From JALYGY01 sp963800975 (lineage in GTDB: Bacteria; Actinomycetota; Rubrobacteria; Rubrobacterales; Rubrobacteraceae): 64,000 nucleotides of DNA. Position numbers and translations under genes: made by a program. The notes under the pieces were generated by a model that made no database searches, was not told the DNA's origin, and saw only the letters and a list, made by a program, of their open reading frames with translations. This document shows positions 8,559-16,720 of this stretch, piece after piece. The stretch spans positions 868,001-932,000 of the forward strand of contig CAWDDB010000008.1 of assembly GCA_963800975.1 (NCBI GenBank), in the 5' to 3' direction. How positions within the stretch are numbered: position 1 is the stretch's first letter; every line of letters starts with the position of its first letter.

Positions 8559-9262
8559 CGCGCCCTCCTGAGCCCGAGCAGGGCGACCGCGCAGGCCGCG
8601 ACAACCGGCACGCCGGGGGGCACGAAGGGCACGAGGGCGAGGGCCAACGCGGCCGCGATCAACGCCACCACGACCTCCCGCGCGCCGCGAAGCTCCGACG
8701 CGAGCAGGGCGAGGAAGAACGCAGGGAAGATGACGTCCAGCCCTAGCCGCTCGGGGTTACCCACGAGATCTCCGGCCAACGCCCCGACTGCGGTGCCGGA
8801 GATCCAGGCCACGCCCTGCGGGATCGTGGCCCCGATCATGAACTCGCGGTCGAAGCGGCCACCGCCGCGGCTGGCCATGGCCCACGAAGCGTCTACCACC
8901 GCCTGCCCCTCGAGAGCGCGCCTTATGGGCCCGCCCTTGAGGTACCTGGCGACGGCGACGCCCATCGGTCCGAAGCGGGCGTTGAGCAGGACGGCTGCCA
9001 GTATAGCCGCGATCGCCCCACCCCCGGCGCCAAGCACCGCGGCGACCGCGAACTGCGCCGACCCGGAGAAGGCGACAACGGAGAAGACGATGGGCGCGAC
9101 GATCCCCCAACCCAGCGACCGCGCGAGCACCCCGAACGAGATCCCGAGGACGAACGTCGCGATGGCGAACGGCACCGACGCCCGCGCACCAGCCAGGTAG
9201 GGGCCGGTCCTTCTCGCCCCCCGACCGTCGGATTCGCGCGTCGTACCGTCTCGCTCCACCAA
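8555..9262 (-). CDS. azlC: AzlC-family branched-chain amino acid exporter, large subunit
   Basis: 235 residues, GTG start. After about 30 polar residues (REsdGRGARRTGPYLAGAR) come six to seven membrane segments: FAIATFVLGISFGVLARSLG, FSVVAFSGSAQFAVAAVLG, NARFGPMGVAVARYL and a hydrophobic C-terminus. The FSGSAQFA and LNxRxxxMG motifs are diagnostic of AzlC. Translation is coupled to azlD through a four-base overlap. Expected to export valine, leucine, isoleucine or related compounds; the substrate is inferred from the family. Confidence 0.85.
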   Translation of the reverse strand: MVERDGTTRESDGRGARRTGPYLAGARASVPFAIATFVLGISFGVLARSLGWGIVAPIVFSVVAFSGSAQFAVAAVLGAGGGAIAAILAAVLLNARFGPMGVAVARYLKGGPIRRALEGQAVVDASWAMASRGGGRFDREFMIGATIPQGVAWISGTAVGALAGDLVGNPERLGLDVIFPAFFLALLASELRGAREVVVALIAAALALALVPFVPPGVPVVAACAVALLGLRRAR

Positions 9263-9322
9263 ACCCTCCTCGCACCAGTCTGCCCTACCCGACCGGTCCC
9301 CGCTCCGCGGGCCGGCCTCGTG

Positions 9323-9940
9323 CTACCTCCTGGGCGAGAAGGCCCGGAAGAACGGCACGCCGGTGACGCCGAACAGCCGGAACAACCGCCTCCAGCCACC
9401 CACTTCCGACCCATCTCGCGCCTCGGCTGACCGGCTCGCGTCCAGCCGCCACTCGCGGCGGCCCCGGCGACGGTATCCCGCCTGGGCGGGATGGTCCGCG
9501 CGCGGGCAAGGCCTGGCGATGACCTCGCTCACGCCCATCTCCCGCGCGAGCAACCCGGCGCTTCCGTACAGCGCCACGGCCAGCGACGCCTCCGAAGCCC
9601 ACGGATCGCTAACGAGCAGCCCCAGCAAGAGCCGCTTGGGCTCCGTCCGGTAGCGTAACGCCGCCAGGATCTCGCCGTCCTTCTCGGCCACAATAAACCG
9701 CTCCTCGAAGGCAACCCACCGCGGCATCCCGTTGAGCTGGAGCAGATCCGCCACATTCTCCTCGTCCTCAAGCATGCCCCAGCGGACCTCGATCCCCGCC
9801 GGAACCTTGACCTTGCTCTCTTTGCGCGCGTGCCGCCCGCGGCGCCCCCGCACCACACGCCCTAGCCGCGCCTGCTCCGCTTCCCTCAGCAACTCTTTGT
9901 GCCGACCTTCCCAGGCACCAAATCCCGCCGAACCGTGCAC
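9323..9940 (-). CDS. GNAT-like protein of unknown substrate
   Basis: 205 residues, GTG start with GGAGG five bases upstream. The first 45 residues are basic and poorly conserved in style. Residues about 48-150 follow the acetyltransferase layout: IEVRWGMLEDEENVADLLQLNGMPRWVAFEERFIVAEKDGEILAALRYRTEPKRLLLGLLVSDPW, then a helix ASLAVALYGSAGLLAREMGVSEVIARP; the C-terminus GWRRLFRLFGVTGVPFFRAF is hydrophobic and aromatic. I see no unmistakable acetyl-CoA loop, so the activity is a guess. It is divergent from the GntR gene, and its promoter overlaps that regulator's operator region, so it is probably a target of that regulator. Confidence 0.6.
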   Translation of the reverse strand: MHGSAGFGAWEGRHKELLREAEQARLGRVVRGRRGRHARKESKVKVPAGIEVRWGMLEDEENVADLLQLNGMPRWVAFEERFIVAEKDGEILAALRYRTEPKRLLLGLLVSDPWASEASLAVALYGSAGLLAREMGVSEVIARPCPRADHPAQAGYRRRGRREWRLDASRSAEARDGSEVGGWRRLFRLFGVTGVPFFRAFSPRR

Positions 9941-9971
9941 CGTAAACCTCCGTTCTCGCCGGTGCGCTATA

Positions 9972-10023
9972 ATTGCCCTAATGGGCTAGGACAATTATAA
10001 TTGACATACTGACATAGGACAAT
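9972..10023. promoter_or_regulatory. probable GntR operator: inverted repeat plus third copy
   Basis: Half-site ATTGCCCTA (9972-9980) is followed after six bases by TAGGACAAT (9987-9995), an inverted repeat with one mismatch, and TAGGACAAT recurs exactly at 10015-10023, 28 bases downstream of the second half-site. The sites lie between the divergent GNAT-like gene and the GntR regulator gene and overlap the promoters of both. Spacing and symmetry suit a dimeric winged-helix regulator; the most likely ligand is the adjacent GntR protein, giving autoregulation. Binding is inferred. Confidence 0.65.
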
Positions 10024-10031
10024 AGGATAAT
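10001..10031 (+). promoter_or_regulatory. promoter of the GntR gene
   Basis: Perfect -35 TTGACA at 10001-10006. The -10 is either TAGGAT (10023-10028, spacer 16) or GATAAT (10026-10031, spacer 19). The GTG start codon at 10034 lies only 3-6 bases beyond these, so the transcript would have no leader. On the other strand, TATAAT (complement of 9994-9999) with TTGTCC (complement of 10017-10022, spacer 17) would serve the divergent GNAT-like gene. Confidence 0.6.
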
Positions 10032-10033
10032 CC

Positions 10034-10996
10034 GTGGAATTGCAGATAAATTCGAAGAGTCACGTCCCGGTACACGTACAGTTGGAGGAGCAGATCAAGC
10101 ACCTCATCCTCTCGGGGAGCTTCGAGGCTGGGGATCGGCTGCCGAGCATCCGGGCGCTGGCCGGGTTCTTGCGGGTGAACCGCAACACGGTGGCGCGAGT
10201 GATCTCCGACCTCGAGCGCGAGGGATTCGTGGAGAGCCGGCGCGGGAGCGGGGTGTACGTATTGCAGCCGCCCGTTGACGAGAGGGAGTTCAGGCGCCAG
10301 GAGGTCCTCGAGCGGGTGATGGACCTCGCGGCCGCAAGCGGCGTCTCGGTCGAGGAACTGGGGAACGCGCTGCTCGCCCGCGCGGGGATGGGACCGCAGG
10401 AGAAGGTTCCCATACTCTTCGTCGAGTGCACAGGAGCGGAGCTCGAGCAGCTCTCGGATGAGCTCGAGGAGCACCTCCCGGTCGAGGTCGACCGGGTGCT
10501 GCTCGAGGACCTGCCCTCGAGGCTCTCCGCGCAGGAGAGGCCGCCGTGGCGGATGGCGGTCACCACCTTCTTCCACGTCCACGAGGTGCAGGACCTCGTC
10601 GAGCCCCTCGGGATGGAGACGGTCGCGCTGCTGGCCGAGGCCAACATAGAAAGCCTGCGGCGTCTTACGGAATTGCCCGCGGGGACGCCGGTCGGCGTGG
10701 TCGGGTGGGGCCAGACGTGCATGGAGAACCTCTCACGCTCGCTCGAAGGCGCAGGTCTCGAACACCTGGACTTCAGGTCCGTCTACGTCGACCAGGACAG
10801 TACGGAGGAGGTGCTCGCGGCCCTCGAAGGGGTCGAGGTCGTGGCGTGCGCCACGATCACGGCGAAGAAGCTGCGCGACCTCGGCGTGCCGGAGGGGCTC
10901 GAGATCATCGAGGAGAACCGTACCCTGGACAAGGGCGGCATCGAGATGCTGGGGCGAATACTGCGGCGGCTGCCCCGGGCCGAAGCCGAAGCTTGA
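10034..10996 (+). CDS. GntR family transcriptional regulator with unusual C-terminal effector domain
   Basis: 320 residues. Residues about 8-75 are a GntR winged helix: VQLEEQIKHLILSGSFEAGDRLPSIRALAGFLRVN and NTVARVISDLEREGFVESRRGSGVYVL, of the YtrA/MocR type. Unlike YtrA (short tail) or MocR (aminotransferase), it continues with about 240 residues that look like an alpha/beta sensor: VPILFVECTGAE, AVTTFFHVHEVQDLV, TPVGVVGWGQTCMENLS, VVACATITAKKLRDLGV. The alternating strand-helix pattern resembles a periplasmic binding protein or PrpR/LacI-like ligand fold, which is a guess. Start GTG at 10034, with no Shine-Dalgarno sequence, consistent with a leaderless message. Confidence 0.88.
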   Translation: MELQINSKSHVPVHVQLEEQIKHLILSGSFEAGDRLPSIRALAGFLRVNRNTVARVISDLEREGFVESRRGSGVYVLQPPVDEREFRRQEVLERVMDLAAASGVSVEELGNALLARAGMGPQEKVPILFVECTGAELEQLSDELEEHLPVEVDRVLLEDLPSRLSAQERPPWRMAVTTFFHVHEVQDLVEPLGMETVALLAEANIESLRRLTELPAGTPVGVVGWGQTCMENLSRSLEGAGLEHLDFRSVYVDQDSTEEVLAALEGVEVVACATITAKKLRDLGVPEGLEIIEENRTLDKGGIEMLGRILRRLPRAEAEA

Positions 10997-11109
10997 GCGA
11001 CGCTGTTTCTCGCCCACTAGCTGACGCCGGGGTAGAATTCCCCACTTCCACCTCCAACGTGTTGCGGCGACCGTTGCGAGGACAGCCTCGCGGCTAGAGT
11101 CAAACGGAG

Positions 11110-11137
11110 GTCCGGGGCCGCTGGCGCGGCCCCGGAC
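11110..11137 (+). terminator. hairpin between convergent genes
   Basis: A perfect 11-base-pair stem (GTCCGGGGCCG / CGGCCCCGGAC) with loop CTGGCG lies between the 3' ends of the convergent GntR gene and the small membrane protein gene. There is no T-run on either side, so it may act bidirectionally or need Rho. Confidence 0.6.
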
Positions 11138-11160
11138 CCCGGGATCCCTGTCCCCTAAGG

Positions 11161-11568
11161 CTATTGAGGGATGTTACCCGCGTCGTCGTGACCGGTGATG
11201 GGGCTCGCAACGGAGTTCAAGGTGCCTGCATCGTCGTGTACGACGACCTCACCCAGATCGAGGATCAAGTTGGCCGCGTCGTCGTGGATGACTGCGGAGC
11301 CAACCACCACGCTGGTGTTCGCGTCCTCTGCCCCGAGCCAGCTCGTCGCGAGGGGGACCGTGTTCACCAGCAGCGCCACAGCCGCCGCGAACATCACGAA
11401 GGCCGCGACGGCCAGCAGCGCGACCCGCCACCTGCGTCCAGGATTCCTGCTCGACCTCTTTATCTTGCCGCCCGCTTGCACTTCGGTTCCTCCTTCTCGC
11501 GACCCGTCATCGAGGACCCGGGACGAAAGAGTCCCGACCGCCCCGTTGGATTGCTCCGACCTAGCCAT
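11161..11568 (-). CDS. single-pass membrane protein with HDDA repeats, unknown
   Basis: 135 residues from ATG 11566-11568, chosen because AAGGAG lies seven bases before it. Residues 1-45 are polar and basic, 46-70 (VALLAVAAFVMFAAAVALLV) form one membrane helix, and the outside tail contains three spaced copies of an HDDA core: VIHDDAANLI, VVHDDAGTLN and TGHDDAGNIP, about 18 residues apart. No family recognised. The repeats and topology (short cytosolic tail, exported C-terminus) suggest a surface or cell-envelope peptide. It shares a promoter element with the sensor-like membrane protein upstream. Confidence 0.6.
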   Translation of the reverse strand: MARSEQSNGAVGTLSSRVLDDGSREGGTEVQAGGKIKRSSRNPGRRWRVALLAVAAFVMFAAAVALLVNTVPLATSWLGAEDANTSVVVGSAVIHDDAANLILDLGEVVVHDDAGTLNSVASPITGHDDAGNIPQ

Positions 11569-11873
11569 CTTGAGTCTCCTTTCGCCCGCCGATGTAACTG
11601 TCACCATCGTAGCCGGCACGCGTCTCCTGATCGTCACGACAAGCGTCACGAAACAAGAAAATAATAAAATTTCGTAACGTTCACCAAAAAATGTCTCTAT
11701 CCTGCCTTCTGAGCGTGGAGCAACAGGGGTCTGCTGCGGCGTCGCGCGATGCTTGGACCTCGCGTCAGTTTCCACGTTCGGGTCCATCCTGGACTTGCCA
11801 TTTAGGTCGTGAGGCGACGTTTCCTCAAGCAGTGCGGATTAGGACCATGAAGCCGTTACTGCACGAGCAACCG
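11569..11873. other. intergenic region with promoter of the HDDA protein
   Basis: 305 bases without a gene. It holds the 11606-11650 promoter element, an A/T-rich tract (11651-11672) and a further isolated CGTAACG heptamer (11673-11679). I see nothing else in the remainder up to the stop of the sensor-like gene. Confidence 0.6.
11606..11650 (-). promoter_or_regulatory. direct-repeat activator site and -10 of the HDDA protein gene
   Basis: On the plus strand, 11632-11650 reads CGTCACGACAAGCGTCACG: two heptamers 12 bases apart. Exactly 20 bases downstream (on the minus strand) is TACGAT (complement of 11606-11611), a plausible -10. The same arrangement occurs before the 13196 gene. Confidence 0.55.
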
Positions 11874-13196
11874 CTACTTCGACTGCTCGAACTTAGAATC
11901 CGTGGCTCCGAGGCGCAACCACACCGAGACGTGCTCGGGCTGTACTGTCTGTCGCACGACCCCGGTCAGATTTTCGGTCAAGGCGCCTAGATCCGTCTCC
12001 TCGCGCAATGTGGCGGAGAAGGCTTCGAGGGTCTTTGCGGCGTCATACTTGCGCCTGTAGAAGCGCCGATCGACGAACCCCTGCACCCGGTTTCTCAGCG
12101 GGACGAAAAGGGCGGCGATGGCCAGGGTGGAGGCGACGATGGCAAGCTGCGACTCCTGGCCGGTCAGCAAACGGAAGAGGCTCTGCAGGACCACCACGCT
12201 GCCGAAGTAGGCACCAGCTAGCGTCGCGGTTAGCGAGCCGTAGACAAGGGCGCGGTTTATGACGACGTCTATGTCGTAGAGGCGGTACCTCAACACGGCA
12301 AAGCCTATGGCGATCGGGACCAGCGTGAAGCTAGCCAGCGCCGCGTAGGCCAGGAGGTCCATCCACAGAGGTGAGCCCGCTTGGAACCAGCCCCCGGACG
12401 GGAAGACCAACGAGGTTGCCATTGCGACCAGATAGAGGCCTCCGATCAGGGAGGCGGCGAATGCCATCCACTTTATCTGCTGGCGCTCCTCTCCGGCAGA
12501 TCGCCGGTAGCGCATGACCAGGCTGAGGGCCGAGGCGACCATGCACGCTGGCAGCACCGGGAGTACGACAAACGCCGCGTCCAGGATCCAGGGGTATCCT
12601 TCTAGCCACTCTAGCCCGAACGGGTTGGGGGTCCCTCCGGAGTTCTGCAACGGCCCCGGGTCGATGGCGACGAACACGCTTATCAAGACTATGGTGGCGC
12701 CAGAGAGCCAGGCAAGAGGACGCCACCTCTTCGAAGGAAGCCTTCCGTCGGGGAACAGCATGATCGCGTAGGTCCCCAGGAGCCCTACGGCTGGCACCCA
12801 GAGGAAGCTGTTGATCCCGGCGACCTCGAGCGCGAAGGGGACCGAGCCGGGCCTGGCACCGCCGTAGGTGCTGTAGTAGTCCATCAGGCCGCTTAGTATC
12901 CACAGCAAACCGTCGGCCAGCAGGATCCAGCCTATAGGGTTGCGAGGGTGCCTCGCGGCGACCAGGCCCCCTACTATCGGGAAGACCAGGAAGATAGCCG
13001 ATGACACCAGGCTGGCCACAGATAGCTGAACACCCCAACTGCTGGGCACCGGCGCCGAACGGGCGAGCACAAACAGCGGGACGGTGGCCAGGAAAAGGGC
13101 CACGGAGAGAACGGCGAGCGACCACGCGAGCCACCGAGCCGCGCGGGAACTCGTCCCGTCCGCTCCACGACCCCGTGCTCGCGTGCCAGCCGTCAC
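11874..13196 (-). CDS. multi-pass sensor-like membrane protein, kinase domain absent
   Basis: 440 residues. About nine to ten hydrophobic segments fill residues 25-365, including ARHPRNPIGWILLADGLLW and LRYRLYDIDVVINRALVYGSLTATLAG, motifs common in actinobacterial membrane histidine kinases. After the last segment comes RVQGFVDRRFYRRKYDAAKTLEAFSATLREETDLGALTENLTGVVRQTVQPEHVSVWLR, the linker that normally leads into GAF and HisKA domains, but the protein ends 15 residues later with no kinase or ATPase part and no frameshifted remainder downstream. Either a natural receptor without kinase or an old truncation. The -10 hexamer ends seven bases before the ATG. Confidence 0.75.
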   Translation of the reverse strand: MTAGTRARGRGADGTSSRAARWLAWSLAVLSVALFLATVPLFVLARSAPVPSSWGVQLSVASLVSSAIFLVFPIVGGLVAARHPRNPIGWILLADGLLWILSGLMDYYSTYGGARPGSVPFALEVAGINSFLWVPAVGLLGTYAIMLFPDGRLPSKRWRPLAWLSGATIVLISVFVAIDPGPLQNSGGTPNPFGLEWLEGYPWILDAAFVVLPVLPACMVASALSLVMRYRRSAGEERQQIKWMAFAASLIGGLYLVAMATSLVFPSGGWFQAGSPLWMDLLAYAALASFTLVPIAIGFAVLRYRLYDIDVVINRALVYGSLTATLAGAYFGSVVVLQSLFRLLTGQESQLAIVASTLAIAALFVPLRNRVQGFVDRRFYRRKYDAAKTLEAFSATLREETDLGALTENLTGVVRQTVQPEHVSVWLRLGATDSKFEQSK

Positions 13197-13202
13197 GACC
13201 CT

Positions 13203-13247
13203 ACTCTAGCGGACGACCGTCTCGTAAACGTTACGACAAGCGTTACG
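13203..13247 (-). promoter_or_regulatory. direct-repeat activator site and -10 of the sensor-like gene
   Basis: Plus-strand 13229-13247 is CGTTACGACAAGCGTTACG, matching the 11632-11650 site except for the T/C in each heptamer. Again exactly 20 bases downstream lies a -10-like hexamer, TAGAGT (complement of 13203-13208), and GAGACG occurs at the same place in both 20-base spacers. Transcription would start at or near the ATG (13194-13196), giving a leaderless mRNA. Confidence 0.55.
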
Positions 13248-13314
13248 GGCCGGGTACGTGGCGAACATTCGAAGACCCGGATCGAAAGGAGGTGAGCTTG
13301 CTAGCTGAATCGTG

Positions 13315-13719
13315 TTACTTGAACGCGTTCACCCAGTAGTACGGCTGCACCTCGCCCAGGGTTCTGGTCATCCACCCGGTAGGATCGTCTGGATCCGGGA
13401 CGGCCACCTCCATCGACTCTCCCCAGTGGAACAGGCGTTCCTGGCAGATACCACAAGGCGTCAGGATCACAATAGGGTCCGAGCCAGAGAGGCGCGAGAC
13501 GCACACCGACGCCGTGACCCGCTTGTTGCGCCTCTCCGCTTCGCAGAGAGCCCCGGTCTCCGCGCACAGCGCCCCGCCGCCCCACTCGGGCTCGAAAAAG
13601 ACGCCGGTGACAACATCGCCGTCCTCCGTGTACATCGCCGCCGCTATGCCTTCGTCGTTTGGGAATCGGCTTTCGAGCTGTTCGCGGGCCGCGTCTACCA
13701 GGCCCTGATCCAACCTCAT
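13315..13719 (-). CDS. cytidine deaminase-family protein (blasticidin-S deaminase-like)
   Basis: 134 residues from ATG 13717-13719, placed by the AGGAGG just upstream; longer in-frame extensions have no such site. The zinc deaminase motifs are complete: GGALCAETGALCEAE (Cys-Ala-Glu, zinc ligand and catalytic Glu) and ILTPCGICQERLFHWG (PCxxC, two zinc cysteines). Length and spacing fit the tetrameric cytidine/blasticidin-S deaminase group. The protein acts on free nucleosides or analogues in the cytosol; salvage and antibiotic inactivation are both possible. Single gene. Confidence 0.85.
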   Translation of the reverse strand: MRLDQGLVDAAREQLESRFPNDEGIAAAMYTEDGDVVTGVFFEPEWGGGALCAETGALCEAERRNKRVTASVCVSRLSGSDPIVILTPCGICQERLFHWGESMEVAVPDPDDPTGWMTRTLGEVQPYYWVNAFK

Positions 13720-13998
13720 ACGGTCCTCCTCACGCGTCGGGGTTCGGGCCACGTCGCAGCGGCGGCCCAGAGAGTTCTGCCACCCGTGCGATCGCTGCAA
13801 ATATAGCCAAGGCGTGAGCACGGCGCCAGTGGTGTGACCCGCTGCATAGCCGGCCATTTGCTGCGCCCTGCCCTGGACAATCTTGCACTCGACGTCACGA
13901 TCGATGGCCTTCCCTGGTGATGCATCGGGCCTCCCTGGGTGGCATGATTGTTGCTTCAGGGTGCGCGGTAGGGTTGCAAAACGAGAGAGGAGGCGGAC

Positions 13999-15348
13999 GT
14001 GATCTCGACGCTGGATCCGGGGCGTGTGTCGGAGCTCAAGTCGAGAGAGGAGACGCGCTTCAGAAGCGAACGTCCTCGCTCCCTGGAGCTGAGGCGCCGG
14101 GGCGTAGAGAGCATGCCGAACGGGATACCCATGAGCTGGTTCTTGAGCCTCTACCACGTGGACCCCGTCTACGTCGCCGAGGGCTCGGGAGCCCATATCG
14201 TGGACGTCGACGGACACCGTTACCTGGACACCAACGTGGGCGACATGAGCACCTTCTGCGGCTACGCTCCGCCCGCGATCACAGAGGCGATCGCCTCGCG
14301 GGCGGAGCGAGGGGTGCAGTTCATGCTCCCCGTAGAAGACTCAATATGGGTGGCTGAGGAGATGGGGCGAAGGTTCGGGCTCCCGCGCTGGCAGTTCACC
14401 CTCTCGGCCACCACGGCCAACATCGAGGCGATCCGGCTGGCCCGCTTCGCCACCCGGCGTCCCGTGATCGTCCTGTTCGAGGGCCACTACCACGGTCACG
14501 ACGAGGAGTGGCTCGTCGACCGGGAAGGTGGAGAGGTCCGCCCGCAGTATCTGGGCGTCGATCGAGCCGGGCAGAGCAACGTGCGCGTCATCCCCTTCAA
14601 CGACCTCGACGCCCTTGGGACGGCGCTCGAGCCGGGCGACGTCGCGTGCGTGGTGACAGAACCCGCGCTCACGAACCTCGGCGTCATACAGCCTGACCCC
14701 GGCTTCCACGACGAGCTGCGCCGTCGGGCAAGAGCGGCTGGTACGCTCCTGCTGCTCGACGAGACGCACACGGCCATCTGCGGCCCGGGAGGTCTCACGA
14801 AGGCCTGGTCGCTGGAGCCGGACCTGATCACGCTCGGGAAATTCATCGGCGGCGGGATCCCGATCGGCACCTACGGCATGAGCGCCGAGCTCTCCGACAT
14901 CTTCGAGAGCCCAGACCCCGATAATCCGCACGAGGAGATAGCCTCGGGCGGGACGCTCTTCGCCAACGCGCTCTCCATGGCAGCGGCCCGCGCCACCCTC
15001 GGCGAGGTTATGACCGGAGATGCCTATGCGCGCGCCGCAGGGTTGGGGGCCGTTCTCGCCGACGGCATCGAGCGGGTCACGCACGCCGCCGGGTTCTCCT
15101 GGAGCGCGCACCGGCTCTACGCCCGCTCCGGCTGCACCTACGCGGACCGCCTACCGCGCAACGCCGTCGAGTTCTTCGAGCACGCAAACGTGGAACTGGA
15201 CCTTCTCAAGCGCGTGTACTTCGCCAACCGTGGCGTGTGGGAGGCACTCGACACAGCAGGGCCCACCGTCTCGATCGCCGCCACGAGCGCGGACGTAGAC
15301 CATTACCTAGCCGTCCTCGAGGATTTCGTCGCCGACCTGGCGGCGTGA
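13999..15348 (+). CDS. class III PLP-dependent aminotransferase (glutamate-1-semialdehyde aminomutase-like)
   Basis: 449 residues, GTG start behind GAGAGGAGG. Features of class III: HIVDVDGHRYLDTNVGDMS (66-84), a helix NIEAIRLARFATRRPVIVLFEGHYHG, the cofactor aspartate in LLLLDETHTAI (Asp254) and the Schiff-base lysine in ITLGKFIGGGIP (Lys281). Family members transaminate omega-amino groups or isomerise glutamate semialdehyde. The usual SGTEAN nitrogen-binding loop reads SATTAN, which could mean a different substrate. No heme genes are adjacent, so I do not call it HemL. It is followed by a methyltransferase gene in the same direction. Confidence 0.85.
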   Translation: MISTLDPGRVSELKSREETRFRSERPRSLELRRRGVESMPNGIPMSWFLSLYHVDPVYVAEGSGAHIVDVDGHRYLDTNVGDMSTFCGYAPPAITEAIASRAERGVQFMLPVEDSIWVAEEMGRRFGLPRWQFTLSATTANIEAIRLARFATRRPVIVLFEGHYHGHDEEWLVDREGGEVRPQYLGVDRAGQSNVRVIPFNDLDALGTALEPGDVACVVTEPALTNLGVIQPDPGFHDELRRRARAAGTLLLLDETHTAICGPGGLTKAWSLEPDLITLGKFIGGGIPIGTYGMSAELSDIFESPDPDNPHEEIASGGTLFANALSMAAARATLGEVMTGDAYARAAGLGAVLADGIERVTHAAGFSWSAHRLYARSGCTYADRLPRNAVEFFEHANVELDLLKRVYFANRGVWEALDTAGPTVSIAATSADVDHYLAVLEDFVADLAA

Positions 15349-15467
15349 GGCGAACGGTCGAACATACGACCAAATTCGTAGGGCAGGAGTGTCCCTTCGA
15401 TCCTCCCGAAGGGTAATCTTACTTGTGGTGCGCGTAAGGCGGGAACGATGTACCGGAAAGGAGACGC

Positions 15468-16541
15468 ATGGATACCAGGGAGCTGGATCTGGACAGGGCC
15501 GAGGCGTTTGCCGAGAGGATGCTCGGCGTCCTGAACGACGGGGCGCTCGCGCTCATGACGTCGATCGGGCACAGGACGGGCCTTTTCGACACCATGGCCG
15601 GGCTACCGCCGTCCAATAGCGCGCAGATAGCGTCGATGGCTGGCCTGAACGAGCGCTACGTGCGCGAGTGGCTCGCCGCCATGGTGGTCGGCAGGATCGT
15701 CGAATACGATCCGGAAGCACAGGCCTACAGCTTTCCCGCGGAGCACGCCGCGTTCCTTACCAGGGCGGCCTCCCCAGACAACATCGCCGTGACCGCCCAG
15801 TTCATCCCGCTCATGGGCGCGATAGAGGACCTGATCCTGGAGCGATTCAAGGAAGGCGGCGGCGTGCCGTACTCCGCGTTCCCGCGCTTCCACGAGGTGA
15901 TGGCCGAGGACAGCGGCCAGACGGTCGTGGCGGCGCTGTCCGACCTGATCCTGCCGCTCGTCCCCGGCCTGACCAAACGCCTCGAAGTGGGCATCGACGT
16001 GCTGGACGTCGGCTGCGGCAGCGGGCGCGCGCTTAACCTCATGGCGCGCGGGTTCCCGAACAGCCGCTTTACCGGCCACGACATCTCTGAGGAGGCCATA
16101 GCCCGCGCCAGCGCCGAGGCCAGGGAGCACAACGTAACCAACGCGCGATTCGAGGTCAGGGACGTCGCGTCGCTCGACGACGTGGAGCGCTACGACCTCA
16201 TCACAACCTTCGACGCCATCCACGATCAGGCGAAGCCGGCGGCGGTTTTGAAGGGTATCGAGAGGGCGCTGAGACCGGACGGGGTCTACCTGATGCAGGA
16301 CATCGCAGGCTCCAGCCACCTGCACAAGAACATGGAACACCCTCTCGGGCCCTTCCTCTACACCGTCTCGACCATGCACTGCATGACGGTCTCCCTGTCT
16401 CAGGGCGGCGATGGACTGGGCACCATGTGGGGCGAGGAGAAGGCCAAAGAGATGCTGCGCGAGGCAGGATTCGCAAAGGTGGAGGTCAACCGCCTCCCCC
16501 ACGACATCGGCAACAGCTACTTTATCGTCACGAAGGACTAG
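15468..16541 (+). CDS. winged-helix plus SAM-dependent methyltransferase
   Basis: 357 residues, ATG with AAAGGAG upstream. Residues 20-95 form a winged helix ([56 protein letters not shown]) as in the S-adenosylmethionine methyltransferases related to Rv2258c and to O-methyltransferases; residues 178-300 are the class I methyltransferase fold with motif [14 protein letters not shown], then [11 protein letters not shown] and [15 protein letters not shown]. Acts on a small molecule in the cytosol; substrate unknown. Located 119 bases after the aminotransferase gene, possibly in the same transcript. Confidence 0.85.
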   Translation: MDTRELDLDRAEAFAERMLGVLNDGALALMTSIGHRTGLFDTMAGLPPSNSAQIASMAGLNERYVREWLAAMVVGRIVEYDPEAQAYSFPAEHAAFLTRAASPDNIAVTAQFIPLMGAIEDLILERFKEGGGVPYSAFPRFHEVMAEDSGQTVVAALSDLILPLVPGLTKRLEVGIDVLDVGCGSGRALNLMARGFPNSRFTGHDISEEAIARASAEAREHNVTNARFEVRDVASLDDVERYDLITTFDAIHDQAKPAAVLKGIERALRPDGVYLMQDIAGSSHLHKNMEHPLGPFLYTVSTMHCMTVSLSQGGDGLGTMWGEEKAKEMLREAGFAKVEVNRLPHDIGNSYFIVTKD

Positions 16542-16630
16542 CGGACGGGGAGAGACGACGCAGACCACACCGAACTCGCTCGAACGCTCCGGCGTACACC
16601 ACACCCGGTAGAGAAGCGTCACCAGGGTAA

Positions 16631-16649
16631 GACGCCCCATCGGGGCGTC
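16631..16649 (+). terminator. hairpin after the methyltransferase gene
   Basis: GACGCCCC / GGGGCGTC with a three-base loop, 90 bases after the methyltransferase stop and before the convergent pth gene. No T-run is visible. Confidence 0.45.
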
Positions 16650-16720
16650 CTACGGACCGGGGATCGACGATAAACCGGGAACGGTATCGGGTCCATGCCC
16701 ATGTAGGGTTTCGCGGGGCT

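Noticed and set aside
13720..13998. Possible small gene between the deaminase and aminotransferase
   Set aside because: No frame with a ribosome site and plausible composition; only the aminotransferase leader is visible.
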